This document shows positions 57,372 to 64,000 of a stretch of 64,000 nucleotides of DNA, piece by piece. The notes under the pieces are model-generated. The model had not been told where the DNA came from, searched no databases, and saw only the letters and a program-made list of their open reading frames with translations. Source of the DNA: Oscillospiraceae bacterium (GTDB taxonomy: Bacteria > Bacillota > Clostridia > Oscillospirales > Ruminococcaceae); assembly GCA_017415165.1 (NCBI GenBank), contig JAFQIY010000016.1, forward strand, positions 124,001-188,000, in the 5' to 3' direction. Within the stretch, counting starts at the first letter, position 1. Every line of letters starts with the position of its first letter. The translations under genes and the position numbers were made by a program.

Positions 57372-59450
57372 TTACTTTTCCTTTTTGATAGCAACCTCGT
57401 AGCCGCAGCCGTCCTTTAAGCAGAACATTTTTCCGCCCTTCTTGAACAAGGTTGTGCCGTCGTTGCACTTAGGACACTTGTCGGAAACAGGTGTATCCCA
57501 AGTCATAAACTCGCAGTTCGGATTATCCTCACAGCCGAAATACTTCTTGCCCTTCTTTGACTTCTTCTGAAGCACCTTCTTGTGGCACTTAGGACAAACG
57601 CCGCCTGTATCCTTTACGATACGCTTTGTGTTTGTGCAGTCAGGGAAACCGCTGCAAGCAAGGAACTTGCCGAAGCGTCCGATTTTGATAACCATAGGCT
57701 TGCCGCAAACCTCACAAACCTCTGATGTTTCCTCATCGGGAACACGGACACGCTTGCCGTCCATTGCCTTTTCAGCTTTTTCAAGAGTTGCCGCAAAATC
57801 ATCATAGAACTCGCTGAGTGTGTCAACCCAGTTCATTTCGCCGACCTCAACCTTGTCGAGATTGCTTTCCATTGTAGCGGTAAATTTTGCGTCAACGATA
57901 TGCTTGAAGTGCTGCTTCATAAGGTCTGTAGTAACCTCGCCAAGACCTGTAGGACGAAGCTGCTTGCCGTCACGCTCAACATAGAAACGGTTGATGATTG
58001 TTGAAATTGTCGGTGCATATGTTGAAGGACGTCCTATTCCGTTTTCTTCAAGTGCCTTGATAAGAGTTGCTTCTGTGTATCGTGCAGGAGGCTGTGTGAA
58101 GTGCTGGTGTCCTTCGATATTTTTCAGTTTAAGCACGTCACCCACTTCGATATTCGGGAGAACCTTTCCTTCTTCTTCATTCTTGGATTCCTCATACAGC
58201 ACGGTAAAGCCGTCGAACTTGACAGAGAAGCCTGTTGCACGGAAATTGCAGCCGTTTGCGTCAATATCAACGGAAACCGTATCAAGAACAGCGTTTGCCA
58301 TCTGACTTGCAATAAAGCGCTCCCAAATAAGCTTGTAAAGCTTGTACTGCTCAGTTGTAAGACTTGCCTTTACGCGTTCAGGAGTAAGCTCAGGCATTGA
58401 CGGACGGATTGCTTCGTGGGCATCCTGTGCGTTGGATTTGGATTTGTATACCTTAGGGGTATTCGGAACATAGTTCTTACCGTAGGTTGCGTTGATATAA
58501 TCGTAAGCAGCTGCTCTTGCTTCGTCAGAAACACGGAGGCTGTCTGTTCTCATATATGTGATAAGACCCACAGCACCCATACCCTCGATTTCAACACCCT
58601 CATAAAGAGTCTGTGCAGCCTTCATTGTCTTTGCTGCCGCAAAGCTGAGCTTCTTGGAAGCTTCCTGCTGCATTGTGGAGGTTGTGAACGGAGGTGCAGG
58701 TGACTTTCTGCGCACTGATTTCTTCACATCAGTAACCTTGTAATCTGCACCCTCAATTCTTTTGAGGACTGCATCGGTTTCAGCCTGAGAGTGAAGCTCT
58801 GTCTTTTCGCCGCCTATGCCCATAAAGCTTGCGTCAAACTGCTTCTTTGAGGACGGCGCTGTCATCTTTGCATCAATAGACCAGTATTCATCGGGCTTGA
58901 AGCCGTTAATCTGCTTTTCACGTTCAACGATAAGTGACACTGCCACCGACTGAACACGTCCTGCCGAAAGACCGCGGCGAACCTTTTTCCAGAGGAACGG
59001 AGAAAGCTTGTAACCGACAATTCTGTCAAGAATACGGCGTGCCTGCTGTGCATTTACAAGGTCGATATCAATTGAACGGGGATTAGCCATACCGTTCTGC
59101 ACGCCTGTTTTTGTGATTTCATTGAATGTTACACGGTTAGTCTGCTCCAACGGCAAATCAAGCATCTGTGCAAGGTGCCAGGAAATTGCCTCACCCTCGC
59201 GGTCAGGGTCAGTTGCGAGGTAAACGTAGTCCGACTTCTTGGCTTCTTTTTTCAGGCTTGCGATAAGTTCTTCCTTGCCCTTGATGTCAACGTAAACAGG
59301 CTCAAAGCCGTTGTCAACATCAACGCTGAGCTTGGACTTGGGCAGGTCACGGACGTGCCCCATTGAAGCCACAACTTCATATCCGCTGCCCAGATATTTC
59401 TTTATGGTTTTAGCCTTTGCAGGCGACTCTACTATTACAAGTTTTGACAT
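57372..59450 (-). CDS. topA: DNA topoisomerase I
   Basis: 692 residues. TOPRIM domain (KLVIVESPAKAKTIKKYLGS, ATDPDREGEAISWHL), the catalytic-Tyr motif LITYMRTDSLRVSDEA, HEAIRPS and SAGRVQSVAVSLIVEREKQI. The C-terminus carries three zinc-finger-like repeats (CEVCGKP...CSGFPDC, CPKCHKK...CEDNPNC, CPKCNDG...CLKDGC). Relaxes negative supercoils. AAAGGATAGG lies before the ATG. Downstream of dprA by 54 bases, the usual dprA-topA-trmFO order. Confidence 0.98.
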   Translation of the reverse strand: MSKLVIVESPAKAKTIKKYLGSGYEVVASMGHVRDLPKSKLSVDVDNGFEPVYVDIKGKEELIASLKKEAKKSDYVYLATDPDREGEAISWHLAQMLDLPLEQTNRVTFNEITKTGVQNGMANPRSIDIDLVNAQQARRILDRIVGYKLSPFLWKKVRRGLSAGRVQSVAVSLIVEREKQINGFKPDEYWSIDAKMTAPSSKKQFDASFMGIGGEKTELHSQAETDAVLKRIEGADYKVTDVKKSVRRKSPAPPFTTSTMQQEASKKLSFAAAKTMKAAQTLYEGVEIEGMGAVGLITYMRTDSLRVSDEARAAAYDYINATYGKNYVPNTPKVYKSKSNAQDAHEAIRPSMPELTPERVKASLTTEQYKLYKLIWERFIASQMANAVLDTVSVDIDANGCNFRATGFSVKFDGFTVLYEESKNEEEGKVLPNIEVGDVLKLKNIEGHQHFTQPPARYTEATLIKALEENGIGRPSTYAPTISTIINRFYVERDGKQLRPTGLGEVTTDLMKQHFKHIVDAKFTATMESNLDKVEVGEMNWVDTLSEFYDDFAATLEKAEKAMDGKRVRVPDEETSEVCEVCGKPMVIKIGRFGKFLACSGFPDCTNTKRIVKDTGGVCPKCHKKVLQKKSKKGKKYFGCEDNPNCEFMTWDTPVSDKCPKCNDGTTLFKKGGKMFCLKDGCGYEVAIKKEK

Positions 59451-59504
59451 TTTATCCTATCCTTTCAAATCTATGTGAGCGCTGTTACAGCGACATAATT
59501 TCTT

Positions 59505-60743
59505 TTAATTTGCGGTATAGATGTTCCCTGCCGCAGACTGCACCGCACCCTCAATTTCAAGGTCGGTCAGCACCATCAGCATTTCCGAGATATCCATTCC
59601 GCACATTTCTGCAAGCTCATCTGCCTGAACGGGCTTGCCTGCATTTTTAAGCATTTTATAAACCTCAGCTGTCTCATCATCAAGTACAGAAGCGTCAAAT
59701 TCAGACTTTTCCTCTGCTGCTTCTTCGGTATATTGCTTTTTCGTTTTATCTTCAATATCCTTATAAGGGGCAGGCTTTGCTTTTGCCTTGTACGTCTTCT
59801 CCTCAAAATCATCAGGAAGAACAACAACATCCGAGGTCTGCGCTTTCGCTATTTTATGTCCATAGTTTTCGTAATATTCATAAACAATATCCTTGACTCC
59901 GCAAAGACAAACCGCACCGTCACGGATAAGCGCAACATTACCTCCGTAACGTCTGTCAAAAAGGTCGTGCGGAGCAAGTGCAAATATTCCTTTTCCCTGA
60001 GTCAGCGCCATATTGGCGGAAATCAGTGCACCGCTTTTCTCAGCCGCTTCCGCAACGATAATTCCAAGAGAAAGTCCTGATAAAATTCTGTTTCGTGCAG
60101 GGAAGGAAACGTGCGAGCCGCTGAACTTAGGGAAATACTCCGAAATGAACAGACCGTTTTTCTCTATTTCCTCACGGTAGCTTCTGTTCTCCTTGGGATA
60201 ATCGTGGTCAAGACCGCACCCGAGCACTGCAATTGTCTTTCCTCCGTTTCTGACAGCAGAAAGATTTGCTGTAATATCAATACCCACCGCAAACCCGCTG
60301 ACAATGGTTATACCCATTTTGCAAAGCTCCTTGACCAGCGAAGCGGTAACCTTTACGCTGTACTCCGACGGTTTACGCGTACCCACAACCGAAAGGCTGA
60401 AATCATTTGCAAGACAGCTCATATCTCCCCTGCAGAACAGCACCGCAGGCGGATTGTAGATATTTTTCAGCCTTGCAGGATAAAGCTCATCATCATAGGT
60501 GAGTATGTATATATTTTTGCTTTCGCAATAGGAAATCATTTCATCAATCTGTTCAGCTGTAATTCTGTCAGCGTTTCTGCACTCGTTTGCATTTAAAAGC
60601 TTCGTGCGTTTTTCCTTGTCATTCAGAAACTCATACGCCTCCGAAACAGACTGAAAGCCCGACATAATCTGCCATATTCTGTTATTCCCGCAACCTATGC
60701 AATTGACTATCCACAGCCATTCATAAACATTTCTGCTGTCCAC
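59505..60743 (-). CDS. dprA: DNA processing protein DprA/Smf
   Basis: 412 residues, GTG start at 60743 (AAAAGGAGG upstream). N-terminal helical SAM-like part, then the Rossmann core: SVVGTRKPSEYSVKVTASLV, IVSGFAVGIDITANLSAVRN, AVLGCGLDHDYPKENRSYRE, FISEYFP and FPARNRILSGLSLGIIVAEA. After a linker of about 70 residues a C-terminal winged helix follows (DETAEVYKMLKNAGKPVQAD). Loads RecA on incoming single-stranded DNA in transformation. Confidence 0.95.
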   Translation of the reverse strand: MDSRNVYEWLWIVNCIGCGNNRIWQIMSGFQSVSEAYEFLNDKEKRTKLLNANECRNADRITAEQIDEMISYCESKNIYILTYDDELYPARLKNIYNPPAVLFCRGDMSCLANDFSLSVVGTRKPSEYSVKVTASLVKELCKMGITIVSGFAVGIDITANLSAVRNGGKTIAVLGCGLDHDYPKENRSYREEIEKNGLFISEYFPKFSGSHVSFPARNRILSGLSLGIIVAEAAEKSGALISANMALTQGKGIFALAPHDLFDRRYGGNVALIRDGAVCLCGVKDIVYEYYENYGHKIAKAQTSDVVVLPDDFEEKTYKAKAKPAPYKDIEDKTKKQYTEEAAEEKSEFDASVLDDETAEVYKMLKNAGKPVQADELAEMCGMDISEMLMVLTDLEIEGAVQSAAGNIYTAN

Positions 60744-60758
60744 TATGACGTCCTCCTT

Positions 60759-61544
60759 TTATTTTGCAAGCTCCCACATAATAATTCCTGCCGCCATTGC
60801 TGCATTGAGCGAATTCACGTTGCCCTGCATCTTTATCGTAAGTCTTTCGGTGCATATACTGCTCACCTCACGGGGCAGACCGTTGCCCTCGTTGCCGATA
60901 AGGATTACCCCGCCCTTTGAAAAATCGCAATCGGTAAGTGACACCGCATCGCTGTCTATAACCGCCGCAAAGCTTGGCACGCCTTTTTCCTCAAACAGCG
61001 GAAACGCTTTCTCAAAGTCAATCTCAGAAACGTTGAGTCTGAACAGGCTTCCCATTGTTGAGCGCACGACCTTAGGGTTGTACAAATCACAGCAATCTGC
61101 AAGGAAAACCGCGTCCACTCCGACTGCATCGGCAGTACGGATTATTGTCCCAAGATTGCCCGGGTCCTGAATTGAATGGAGCAGGAGATACCTTCCGCCC
61201 TTTTGCACTGTATCGGAAAATAAAGGCTTGCTAAGGCATTGACATATTGCAAAAATGCCCTGTGCGCTGTCGGTTGAGGAGATTTTATTTCCGATTTCAT
61301 CAGGAATTTCAAACACCTTAACGCTGTCGGGAAAATTCAATGCTTCACCTTGCTGTGCAAGCTTTTTCACATAGCTTTCCGTCACAAAAACAGAGTGAAG
61401 CTCTGCATTTTCCTTGACCGCATCCTCTACCAGACGCACCCCCTCAAGTGTGAACAGACCGTTCTCCTTACGGTACTTCTTGCCACCTGCAAGCTTGACA
61501 TAAAGCTTTATATTGGGGTTGTCCTTTGACGTAATTTTCTGCAT
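60759..61544 (-). CDS. SpoU/TrmH-family RNA 2'-O-methyltransferase
   Basis: 261 residues from ATG 61544 (AAGGAGG 7 bases upstream); the open frame extends further without another good site. N-terminal substrate-binding part (NGLFTLEGVRLVEDAVKENA), then the SPOUT knot: LLHSIQDPGNLGTIIRTADA, VRSTMGSLFRLNV, ILIGNEGNGLPREVSSICTE and IKMQGNVNSLNAAMAAGIIM. Methylates a ribose 2'-OH in rRNA or tRNA; the target is not readable. Lies downstream of rplT, from which a terminator separates it; a neighbour of this type after rplT is common in Firmicutes. Confidence 0.93.
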   Translation of the reverse strand: MQKITSKDNPNIKLYVKLAGGKKYRKENGLFTLEGVRLVEDAVKENAELHSVFVTESYVKKLAQQGEALNFPDSVKVFEIPDEIGNKISSTDSAQGIFAICQCLSKPLFSDTVQKGGRYLLLHSIQDPGNLGTIIRTADAVGVDAVFLADCCDLYNPKVVRSTMGSLFRLNVSEIDFEKAFPLFEEKGVPSFAAVIDSDAVSLTDCDFSKGGVILIGNEGNGLPREVSSICTERLTIKMQGNVNSLNAAMAAGIIMWELAK

Positions 61545-61589
61545 ATCACACCTCCTTATGCAGTATAAATTCCTGTAAACAAACATCAT

Positions 61590-61634
61590 AAAAAACCACA
61601 AAAAGTCAGAAGCAAGAATTTGCCTCTGACTTTG
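61590..61634 (-). terminator. Intrinsic terminator of the infC-rpmI-rplT operon
   Basis: On the minus strand AAAGTCAGAGGCAA, loop ATTC, TTGCTTCTGACTTT, then TTGTGGTTTTTT: a 14-bp stem with one mismatch. Confidence 0.85.
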
Positions 61635-61646
61635 AGTAATCTGAAA

Positions 61647-62000
61647 TTAAAGAGCAGCCTTAGCCTTTTCAACGAGTGCTGTAAAGCCAGCAGCGTCATT
61701 GATAGCAATTTCGGAAAGCATCTTTCTGTTGAGTGTGATACCAGCCTTCTTGAGACCGTTCATAAATGTAGAATAGTTCATACCATTCATCTTGCAAGCT
61801 GCGGAAATTCTTGTAATCCAGAGCTTTCTGAAATCACGCTTCTTGAGTCTTCTGCCGATGTAAGCGTAATTGCCGGACTTCATAACGGCTTCCTTAGCCA
61901 TCTTGAAGTGCTTGCTCTTAGCGCCCCAGTAACCCTTAGCAAGCTTTAAAACTTTATTTCTTCTCTTACGAGTAGCCATTGCTCCCTTAACACGAGCCAT
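61647..62000 (-). CDS. rplT: Ribosomal protein L20
   Basis: 117 residues: [20 protein letters not shown] through [20 protein letters not shown], full length. Binds 23S rRNA early in 50S assembly and, in Bacillus, represses its own operon by binding the infC leader. Third gene of infC-rpmI-rplT, 48 bases after rpmI. Confidence 0.98.
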   Translation of the reverse strand: MARVKGAMATRKRRNKVLKLAKGYWGAKSKHFKMAKEAVMKSGNYAYIGRRLKKRDFRKLWITRISAACKMNGMNYSTFMNGLKKAGITLNRKMLSEIAINDAAGFTALVEKAKAAL

Positions 62001-62048
62001 AATCTTTTACCTCCGTTAAATTAATTTTGGTTGATGTACAGCTTCCTA

Positions 62049-62246
62049 TTACATGTAAGGGATAAGCTGCTTAACTGTTGCTGTATTTGCAGAGCCTGTG
62101 TAGCCAGCTGCTCTGTTGATTCTCTTACGCTTAGTAGCCTTCTGAGTAAGTCTGTGACGTCTGTTTGTCTTCTGGTACTTAACCTTACCGCCCTTAGTGA
62201 GCTTGAAACGCTTCTTAGCGCCGGAATGTGTCTTCTGCTTTGGCAT
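62049..62246 (-). CDS. rpmI: Ribosomal protein L35
   Basis: 65 residues: [40 protein letters not shown] and [20 protein letters not shown], a full L35. Between infC and rplT, the universal order, with AAGGAGGATAT before the ATG. Confidence 0.98.
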   Translation of the reverse strand: MPKQKTHSGAKKRFKLTKGGKVKYQKTNRRHRLTQKATKRKRINRAAGYTGSANTATVKQLIPYM

Positions 62247-62287
62247 AATATATCCTCCTTCAATTTAGACAAAACTGTCCTTGTTGT

Positions 62288-62812
62288 TTATTTTGAAGCC
62301 TTTGGGGAAACGAACATAACAAGTGCGCGTCCCTCCATTTTAGATGGCTTTTCAACTGTACCTGCTTCAGCGCAAGCCTCCTTGAACTTTTCAAGCAGCT
62401 CCTCGCCGAGGTGAGGGTGAGCGATTGCACGCTTTCTAAAACGAACGGAAACCTTAATCTTGTCACCGGCTTTCAGGAACTTGATAGCCTGATTGACCTT
62501 TGTGTTGAAGTCGTTTGTATCAATTGTGGAGAACATTCTGATTTCCTTGATTTCAACAACCTTCTGATTTTTTCTTGCTTCCTTTTCGCGCTTGTTCTGT
62601 TCAAAAACATACTTGCCGTAGTCCATAATCTTACATACAGGCGGAACAGCCTGCGGTGAAATCTTGACAAGGTCAAATTCCTTTTCTTCCGCAATAGCAA
62701 GAGCTTCCTTTGCGGACATAATACCCAGCTGAGTACCGTCATTGTCGATTACACGGACTTCCTTATCACGGATTTCTTCATTAATCTGAACTTCTTTGCT
62801 GTTGTTGCTTAT
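62288..62812 (-). CDS. infC: Translation initiation factor IF-3, probable ATA start
   Basis: 174 residues from the ATA codon chosen here: ISNNSKEVQINEEIRDKEVR, the linker (SPQAVPPVCKIMDYGKYVFE), then the C-terminal domain KNQKVVEIKEIRMFSTIDTN and FLKAGDKIKVSVRFRKRAIA. The frame stays open to a TTG at 62986, but that stretch is a leader with a terminator hairpin and the promoter start lies at about 62988. GGGGGTG lies 6 bases before the ATA. AUU/AUC/AUA starts are the rule for infC and allow IF-3 to control itself. The coordinate of the ATA is good to two bases. Confidence 0.92.
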   Translation of the reverse strand: MSNNSKEVQINEEIRDKEVRVIDNDGTQLGIMSAKEALAIAEEKEFDLVKISPQAVPPVCKIMDYGKYVFEQNKREKEARKNQKVVEIKEIRMFSTIDTNDFNTKVNQAIKFLKAGDKIKVSVRFRKRAIAHPHLGEELLEKFKEACAEAGTVEKPSKMEGRALVMFVSPKASK

Positions 62813-62827
62813 GGTAAGCACCCCCAA

Positions 62828-62866
62828 ATAATAAAAATGAGCGGAAACAGAAACTGTTCCGCTCAC
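62828..62866 (-). terminator. Attenuator hairpin in the infC leader
   Basis: On the minus strand TGAGCGGAA, inner CAGTTTCTG, TTCCGCTCA, then TTTTTATTATTT: a strong terminator about 15 bases before the infC ribosome binding site. Placed 120-150 nt into the leader, it fits the L20-type leader of Bacillus, where L20 binding causes termination. Confidence 0.8.
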
Positions 62867-62994
62867 TGAAATCCTACTTAGCACATAGTTATGCTTAAAT
62901 TCAATCAGATATTGACCGCTGCTCGCCGTTTGCGGCAGGGTGAGAACGGAAGGTTCTGCTTTGTTTTCATTAAGGCATATCGCCAACAGATAGC

Positions 62995-63023
62995 ATTATA
63001 ACACACCTTAGTCCGTTTGTCAA
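62995..63023 (-). promoter_or_regulatory. Sigma-A promoter of the infC-rpmI-rplT operon
   Basis: On the minus strand TTGACA (63023-63018), 17-bp spacer, TATAAT (63000-62995), full consensus. Transcription should start at about 62988, leaving a leader of about 175 nt. Confidence 0.9.
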
Positions 63024-63041
63024 TACCTTTTTTCAAATTTT

Positions 63042-63479
63042 TTATTCGGCAGCTTCTTCTGAGCCTTCCTCAGGCATAGCAGCTGCGTTATACTTCAGCT
63101 TTGTCTGATATGCTTCATTGTCAAACCATTCATCAAGCACCTTCACGGAAATAGAGTAACCCGACTCGGTTTTCACATACTCGGTAATTTCACCCGCTGC
63201 AATAAGGTCAATAACCTTTTCTGTAGACAGATTAAGGTACTCACCTGCCTCTGCCTCGGTCATATAGTTGTTATTGCCGACAGCCATTTCAGAGGGAACA
63301 TTCAGCGTATTCGTTGCCGCAAACTGAGTTTCGGTAACTGTTTTATTGAGCTTCTTTATGCTGCCGCTGATATTCAGACCTGCAATAAGAATACATATAC
63401 CGAGGATAACTGCACCGAGAAAAGTTGCGTTGATACCGCCCGAGCGCTTTACGGGACGTGAATTTGACTGATTTGCCAT
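63042..63479 (-). CDS. Membrane-anchored helix-turn-helix (excisionase-like) protein
   Basis: 145 residues. Basic N-terminus (NQSNSRPVKRSGGIN), one membrane helix (ATFLGAVILGICILIAGLNI), a short spacer, then MTEAEAGEYLNLSTEKVIDL and IAAGEITEYVKTESGYSISV, a MerR/excisionase-like fold with recognition-helix pattern, and an acidic tail. With this topology the HTH-like domain might lie outside the cell, where it could not bind DNA, or inside if the helix is inverted. AAGGAGG lies 6 bases before the ATG. Function unknown. Confidence 0.7.
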   Translation of the reverse strand: MANQSNSRPVKRSGGINATFLGAVILGICILIAGLNISGSIKKLNKTVTETQFAATNTLNVPSEMAVGNNNYMTEAEAGEYLNLSTEKVIDLIAAGEITEYVKTESGYSISVKVLDEWFDNEAYQTKLKYNAAAMPEEGSEEAAE

Positions 63480-63505
63480 CAGAAAACCTCCTTGAAGTCA
63501 TAATT

Positions 63506-64000
63506 TTAAACAATCCTTACCTCTCTGCCGAGGGCAAAGGAATAGAGGTACGCTTCCTTTACAGGCTTGCCGAAAATCCTTCCGAGAGCCGCGCTGTAGA
63601 GTTTAAGCTGCAAATCATATCTTGCAACAAGCACGTCCCCGCTTTTCACACGGTCTGTCTTGTAGTCGATAATGACAATTCCGTCGTCCTCATCAAACAT
63701 ACAGTCGGCGATACCCTGAAGCATACTACTATTATTATACTCCATTAGTCTTTCATCGTCAAGAGCAGCATCGGATTTTTTGATTAAAAATTTCTGTTCA
63801 CGTCGGACATTGTCGGATTTCTTCATTCTGCGGTACAAATCAGACTTGAAAAATGCTGTAATCTGTTTTAAATTAAGGCTTGCACGCTCCTCCTCGGCAA
63901 GCAGTCCCATTTCCGTCAGTCTTTCCGCTTCAGCCGCAGGGTTAACCTCAGCAGCGGCATAATCTGCGTACTGCATAAACGTGTGCATTGCCGTACCCTT
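63506..64000 (-). CDS. addA: ATP-dependent helicase/nuclease subunit AddA, C-terminal part (5' end outside window)
   Basis: About 164 residues visible, beginning in-frame at the window edge with GTAMHTFMQYADY, a hallmark of the AddA nuclease domain. The PD-(D/E)xK catalytic strand is IVIIDYKTDRVKSGD, followed by ARYDLQLKLYSAALGRIFGK and a final YLYSFALGREVRIV. AddAB resects double-strand ends to Chi sites for RecA repair. The helicase motifs must lie beyond base 64000. Confidence 0.9.
   Translation of the reverse strand, partial: KGTAMHTFMQYADYAAAEVNPAAEAERLTEMGLLAEEERASLNLKQITAFFKSDLYRRMKKSDNVRREQKFLIKKSDAALDDERLMEYNNSSMLQGIADCMFDEDDGIVIIDYKTDRVKSGDVLVARYDLQLKLYSAALGRIFGKPVKEAYLYSFALGREVRIV

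Noticed and set aside
59467-59500. Terminator between topA and dprA
   Set aside because: A short CGCTGTAACAGCG palindrome is present but has no U-tract in either direction.
62813-62986. A 58-codon N-terminal extension of IF-3 from a TTG
   Set aside because: It covers a leader with a terminator hairpin, starts right at the predicted transcript start without a ribosome binding site, and lacks IF-3 similarity.

Overview
The window looks like a chromosomal segment from a Gram-positive, anaerobic member of the Clostridia, most likely Ruminococcus or a close Oscillospiraceae relative. This is inferred from family content and gene order. Supporting signs are a lipoprotein GH5_8 beta-mannanase, many lipoproteins with Thr/Glu-rich linkers, ECF vitamin transporters, a CD1247-type protein next to efp, the clusters yhbY-nadD-yqeK-rsfS-leuS and plsX-rnc-smc-ftsY, strong AAAGGA/GGAGG ribosome binding sites and frequent TTG starts. 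I saw no rRNA, tRNA, CRISPR array, phage or insertion sequence.

Left part (1-14.2 kb), mostly plus strand: a cut 2-hydroxyacid dehydrogenase coupled to mscL (minus), an acetyltransferase, the mannanase, tex, an ECF S component, a LolD/FtsX-type ABC transporter whose permease carries long coiled coils, followed in the same operon by a membrane-anchored PASTA plus serine-hydrolase protein, and a SHOCT protein with a Pro/Ala/Lys tandem repeat. A minus-strand gene carrying a YPKRAKGLVK-type domain lies back to back with rnpB (RNase P RNA).

Middle (14.7-28.4 kb), accessory and envelope-centred: an orphan solute-binding lipoprotein faces an SGNH-hydrolase/DUF4358/AI-2E-family operon, and the two transcripts share a 15-bp leader element as an inverted repeat. 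Next is the most unusual locus, a five-gene minus-strand operon that joins two sugar-type ABC permeases, a long HlyD-like adaptor, a MacB-like extracytoplasmic protein and a propeller-like plus solute-binding fusion, with no ATPase. A small lipoprotein gene and an HtrA protease converge and overlap beside it.

Right part (28.4-64 kb), almost all minus strand and housekeeping: metK under a SAM-I riboswitch, ribU under an FMN riboswitch, a CD1247-type gene, efp, rpsU, leuS, three small membrane proteins, rsfS, yqeK, nadD, yhbY, an alpha/beta hydrolase, tsaD, rimI, dus, a small accessory island (DUF3592-like, MBL-fold, CPBP), polA, rdgB, ftsY, smc, a radical SAM gene, rnc, plsX, trmFO, topA, dprA, a SpoU methyltransferase, rplT-rpmI-infC with an attenuated leader, a membrane HTH protein and the 3' end of addA. 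Together these serve translation, tRNA modification, DNA replication and repair, chromosome segregation and membrane protein targeting.

Many promoters have a clean -35/17 bp/-10 layout, so transcription units can be assigned with fair confidence. All functions rest on reading motifs and family resemblance by eye; no database search was run.
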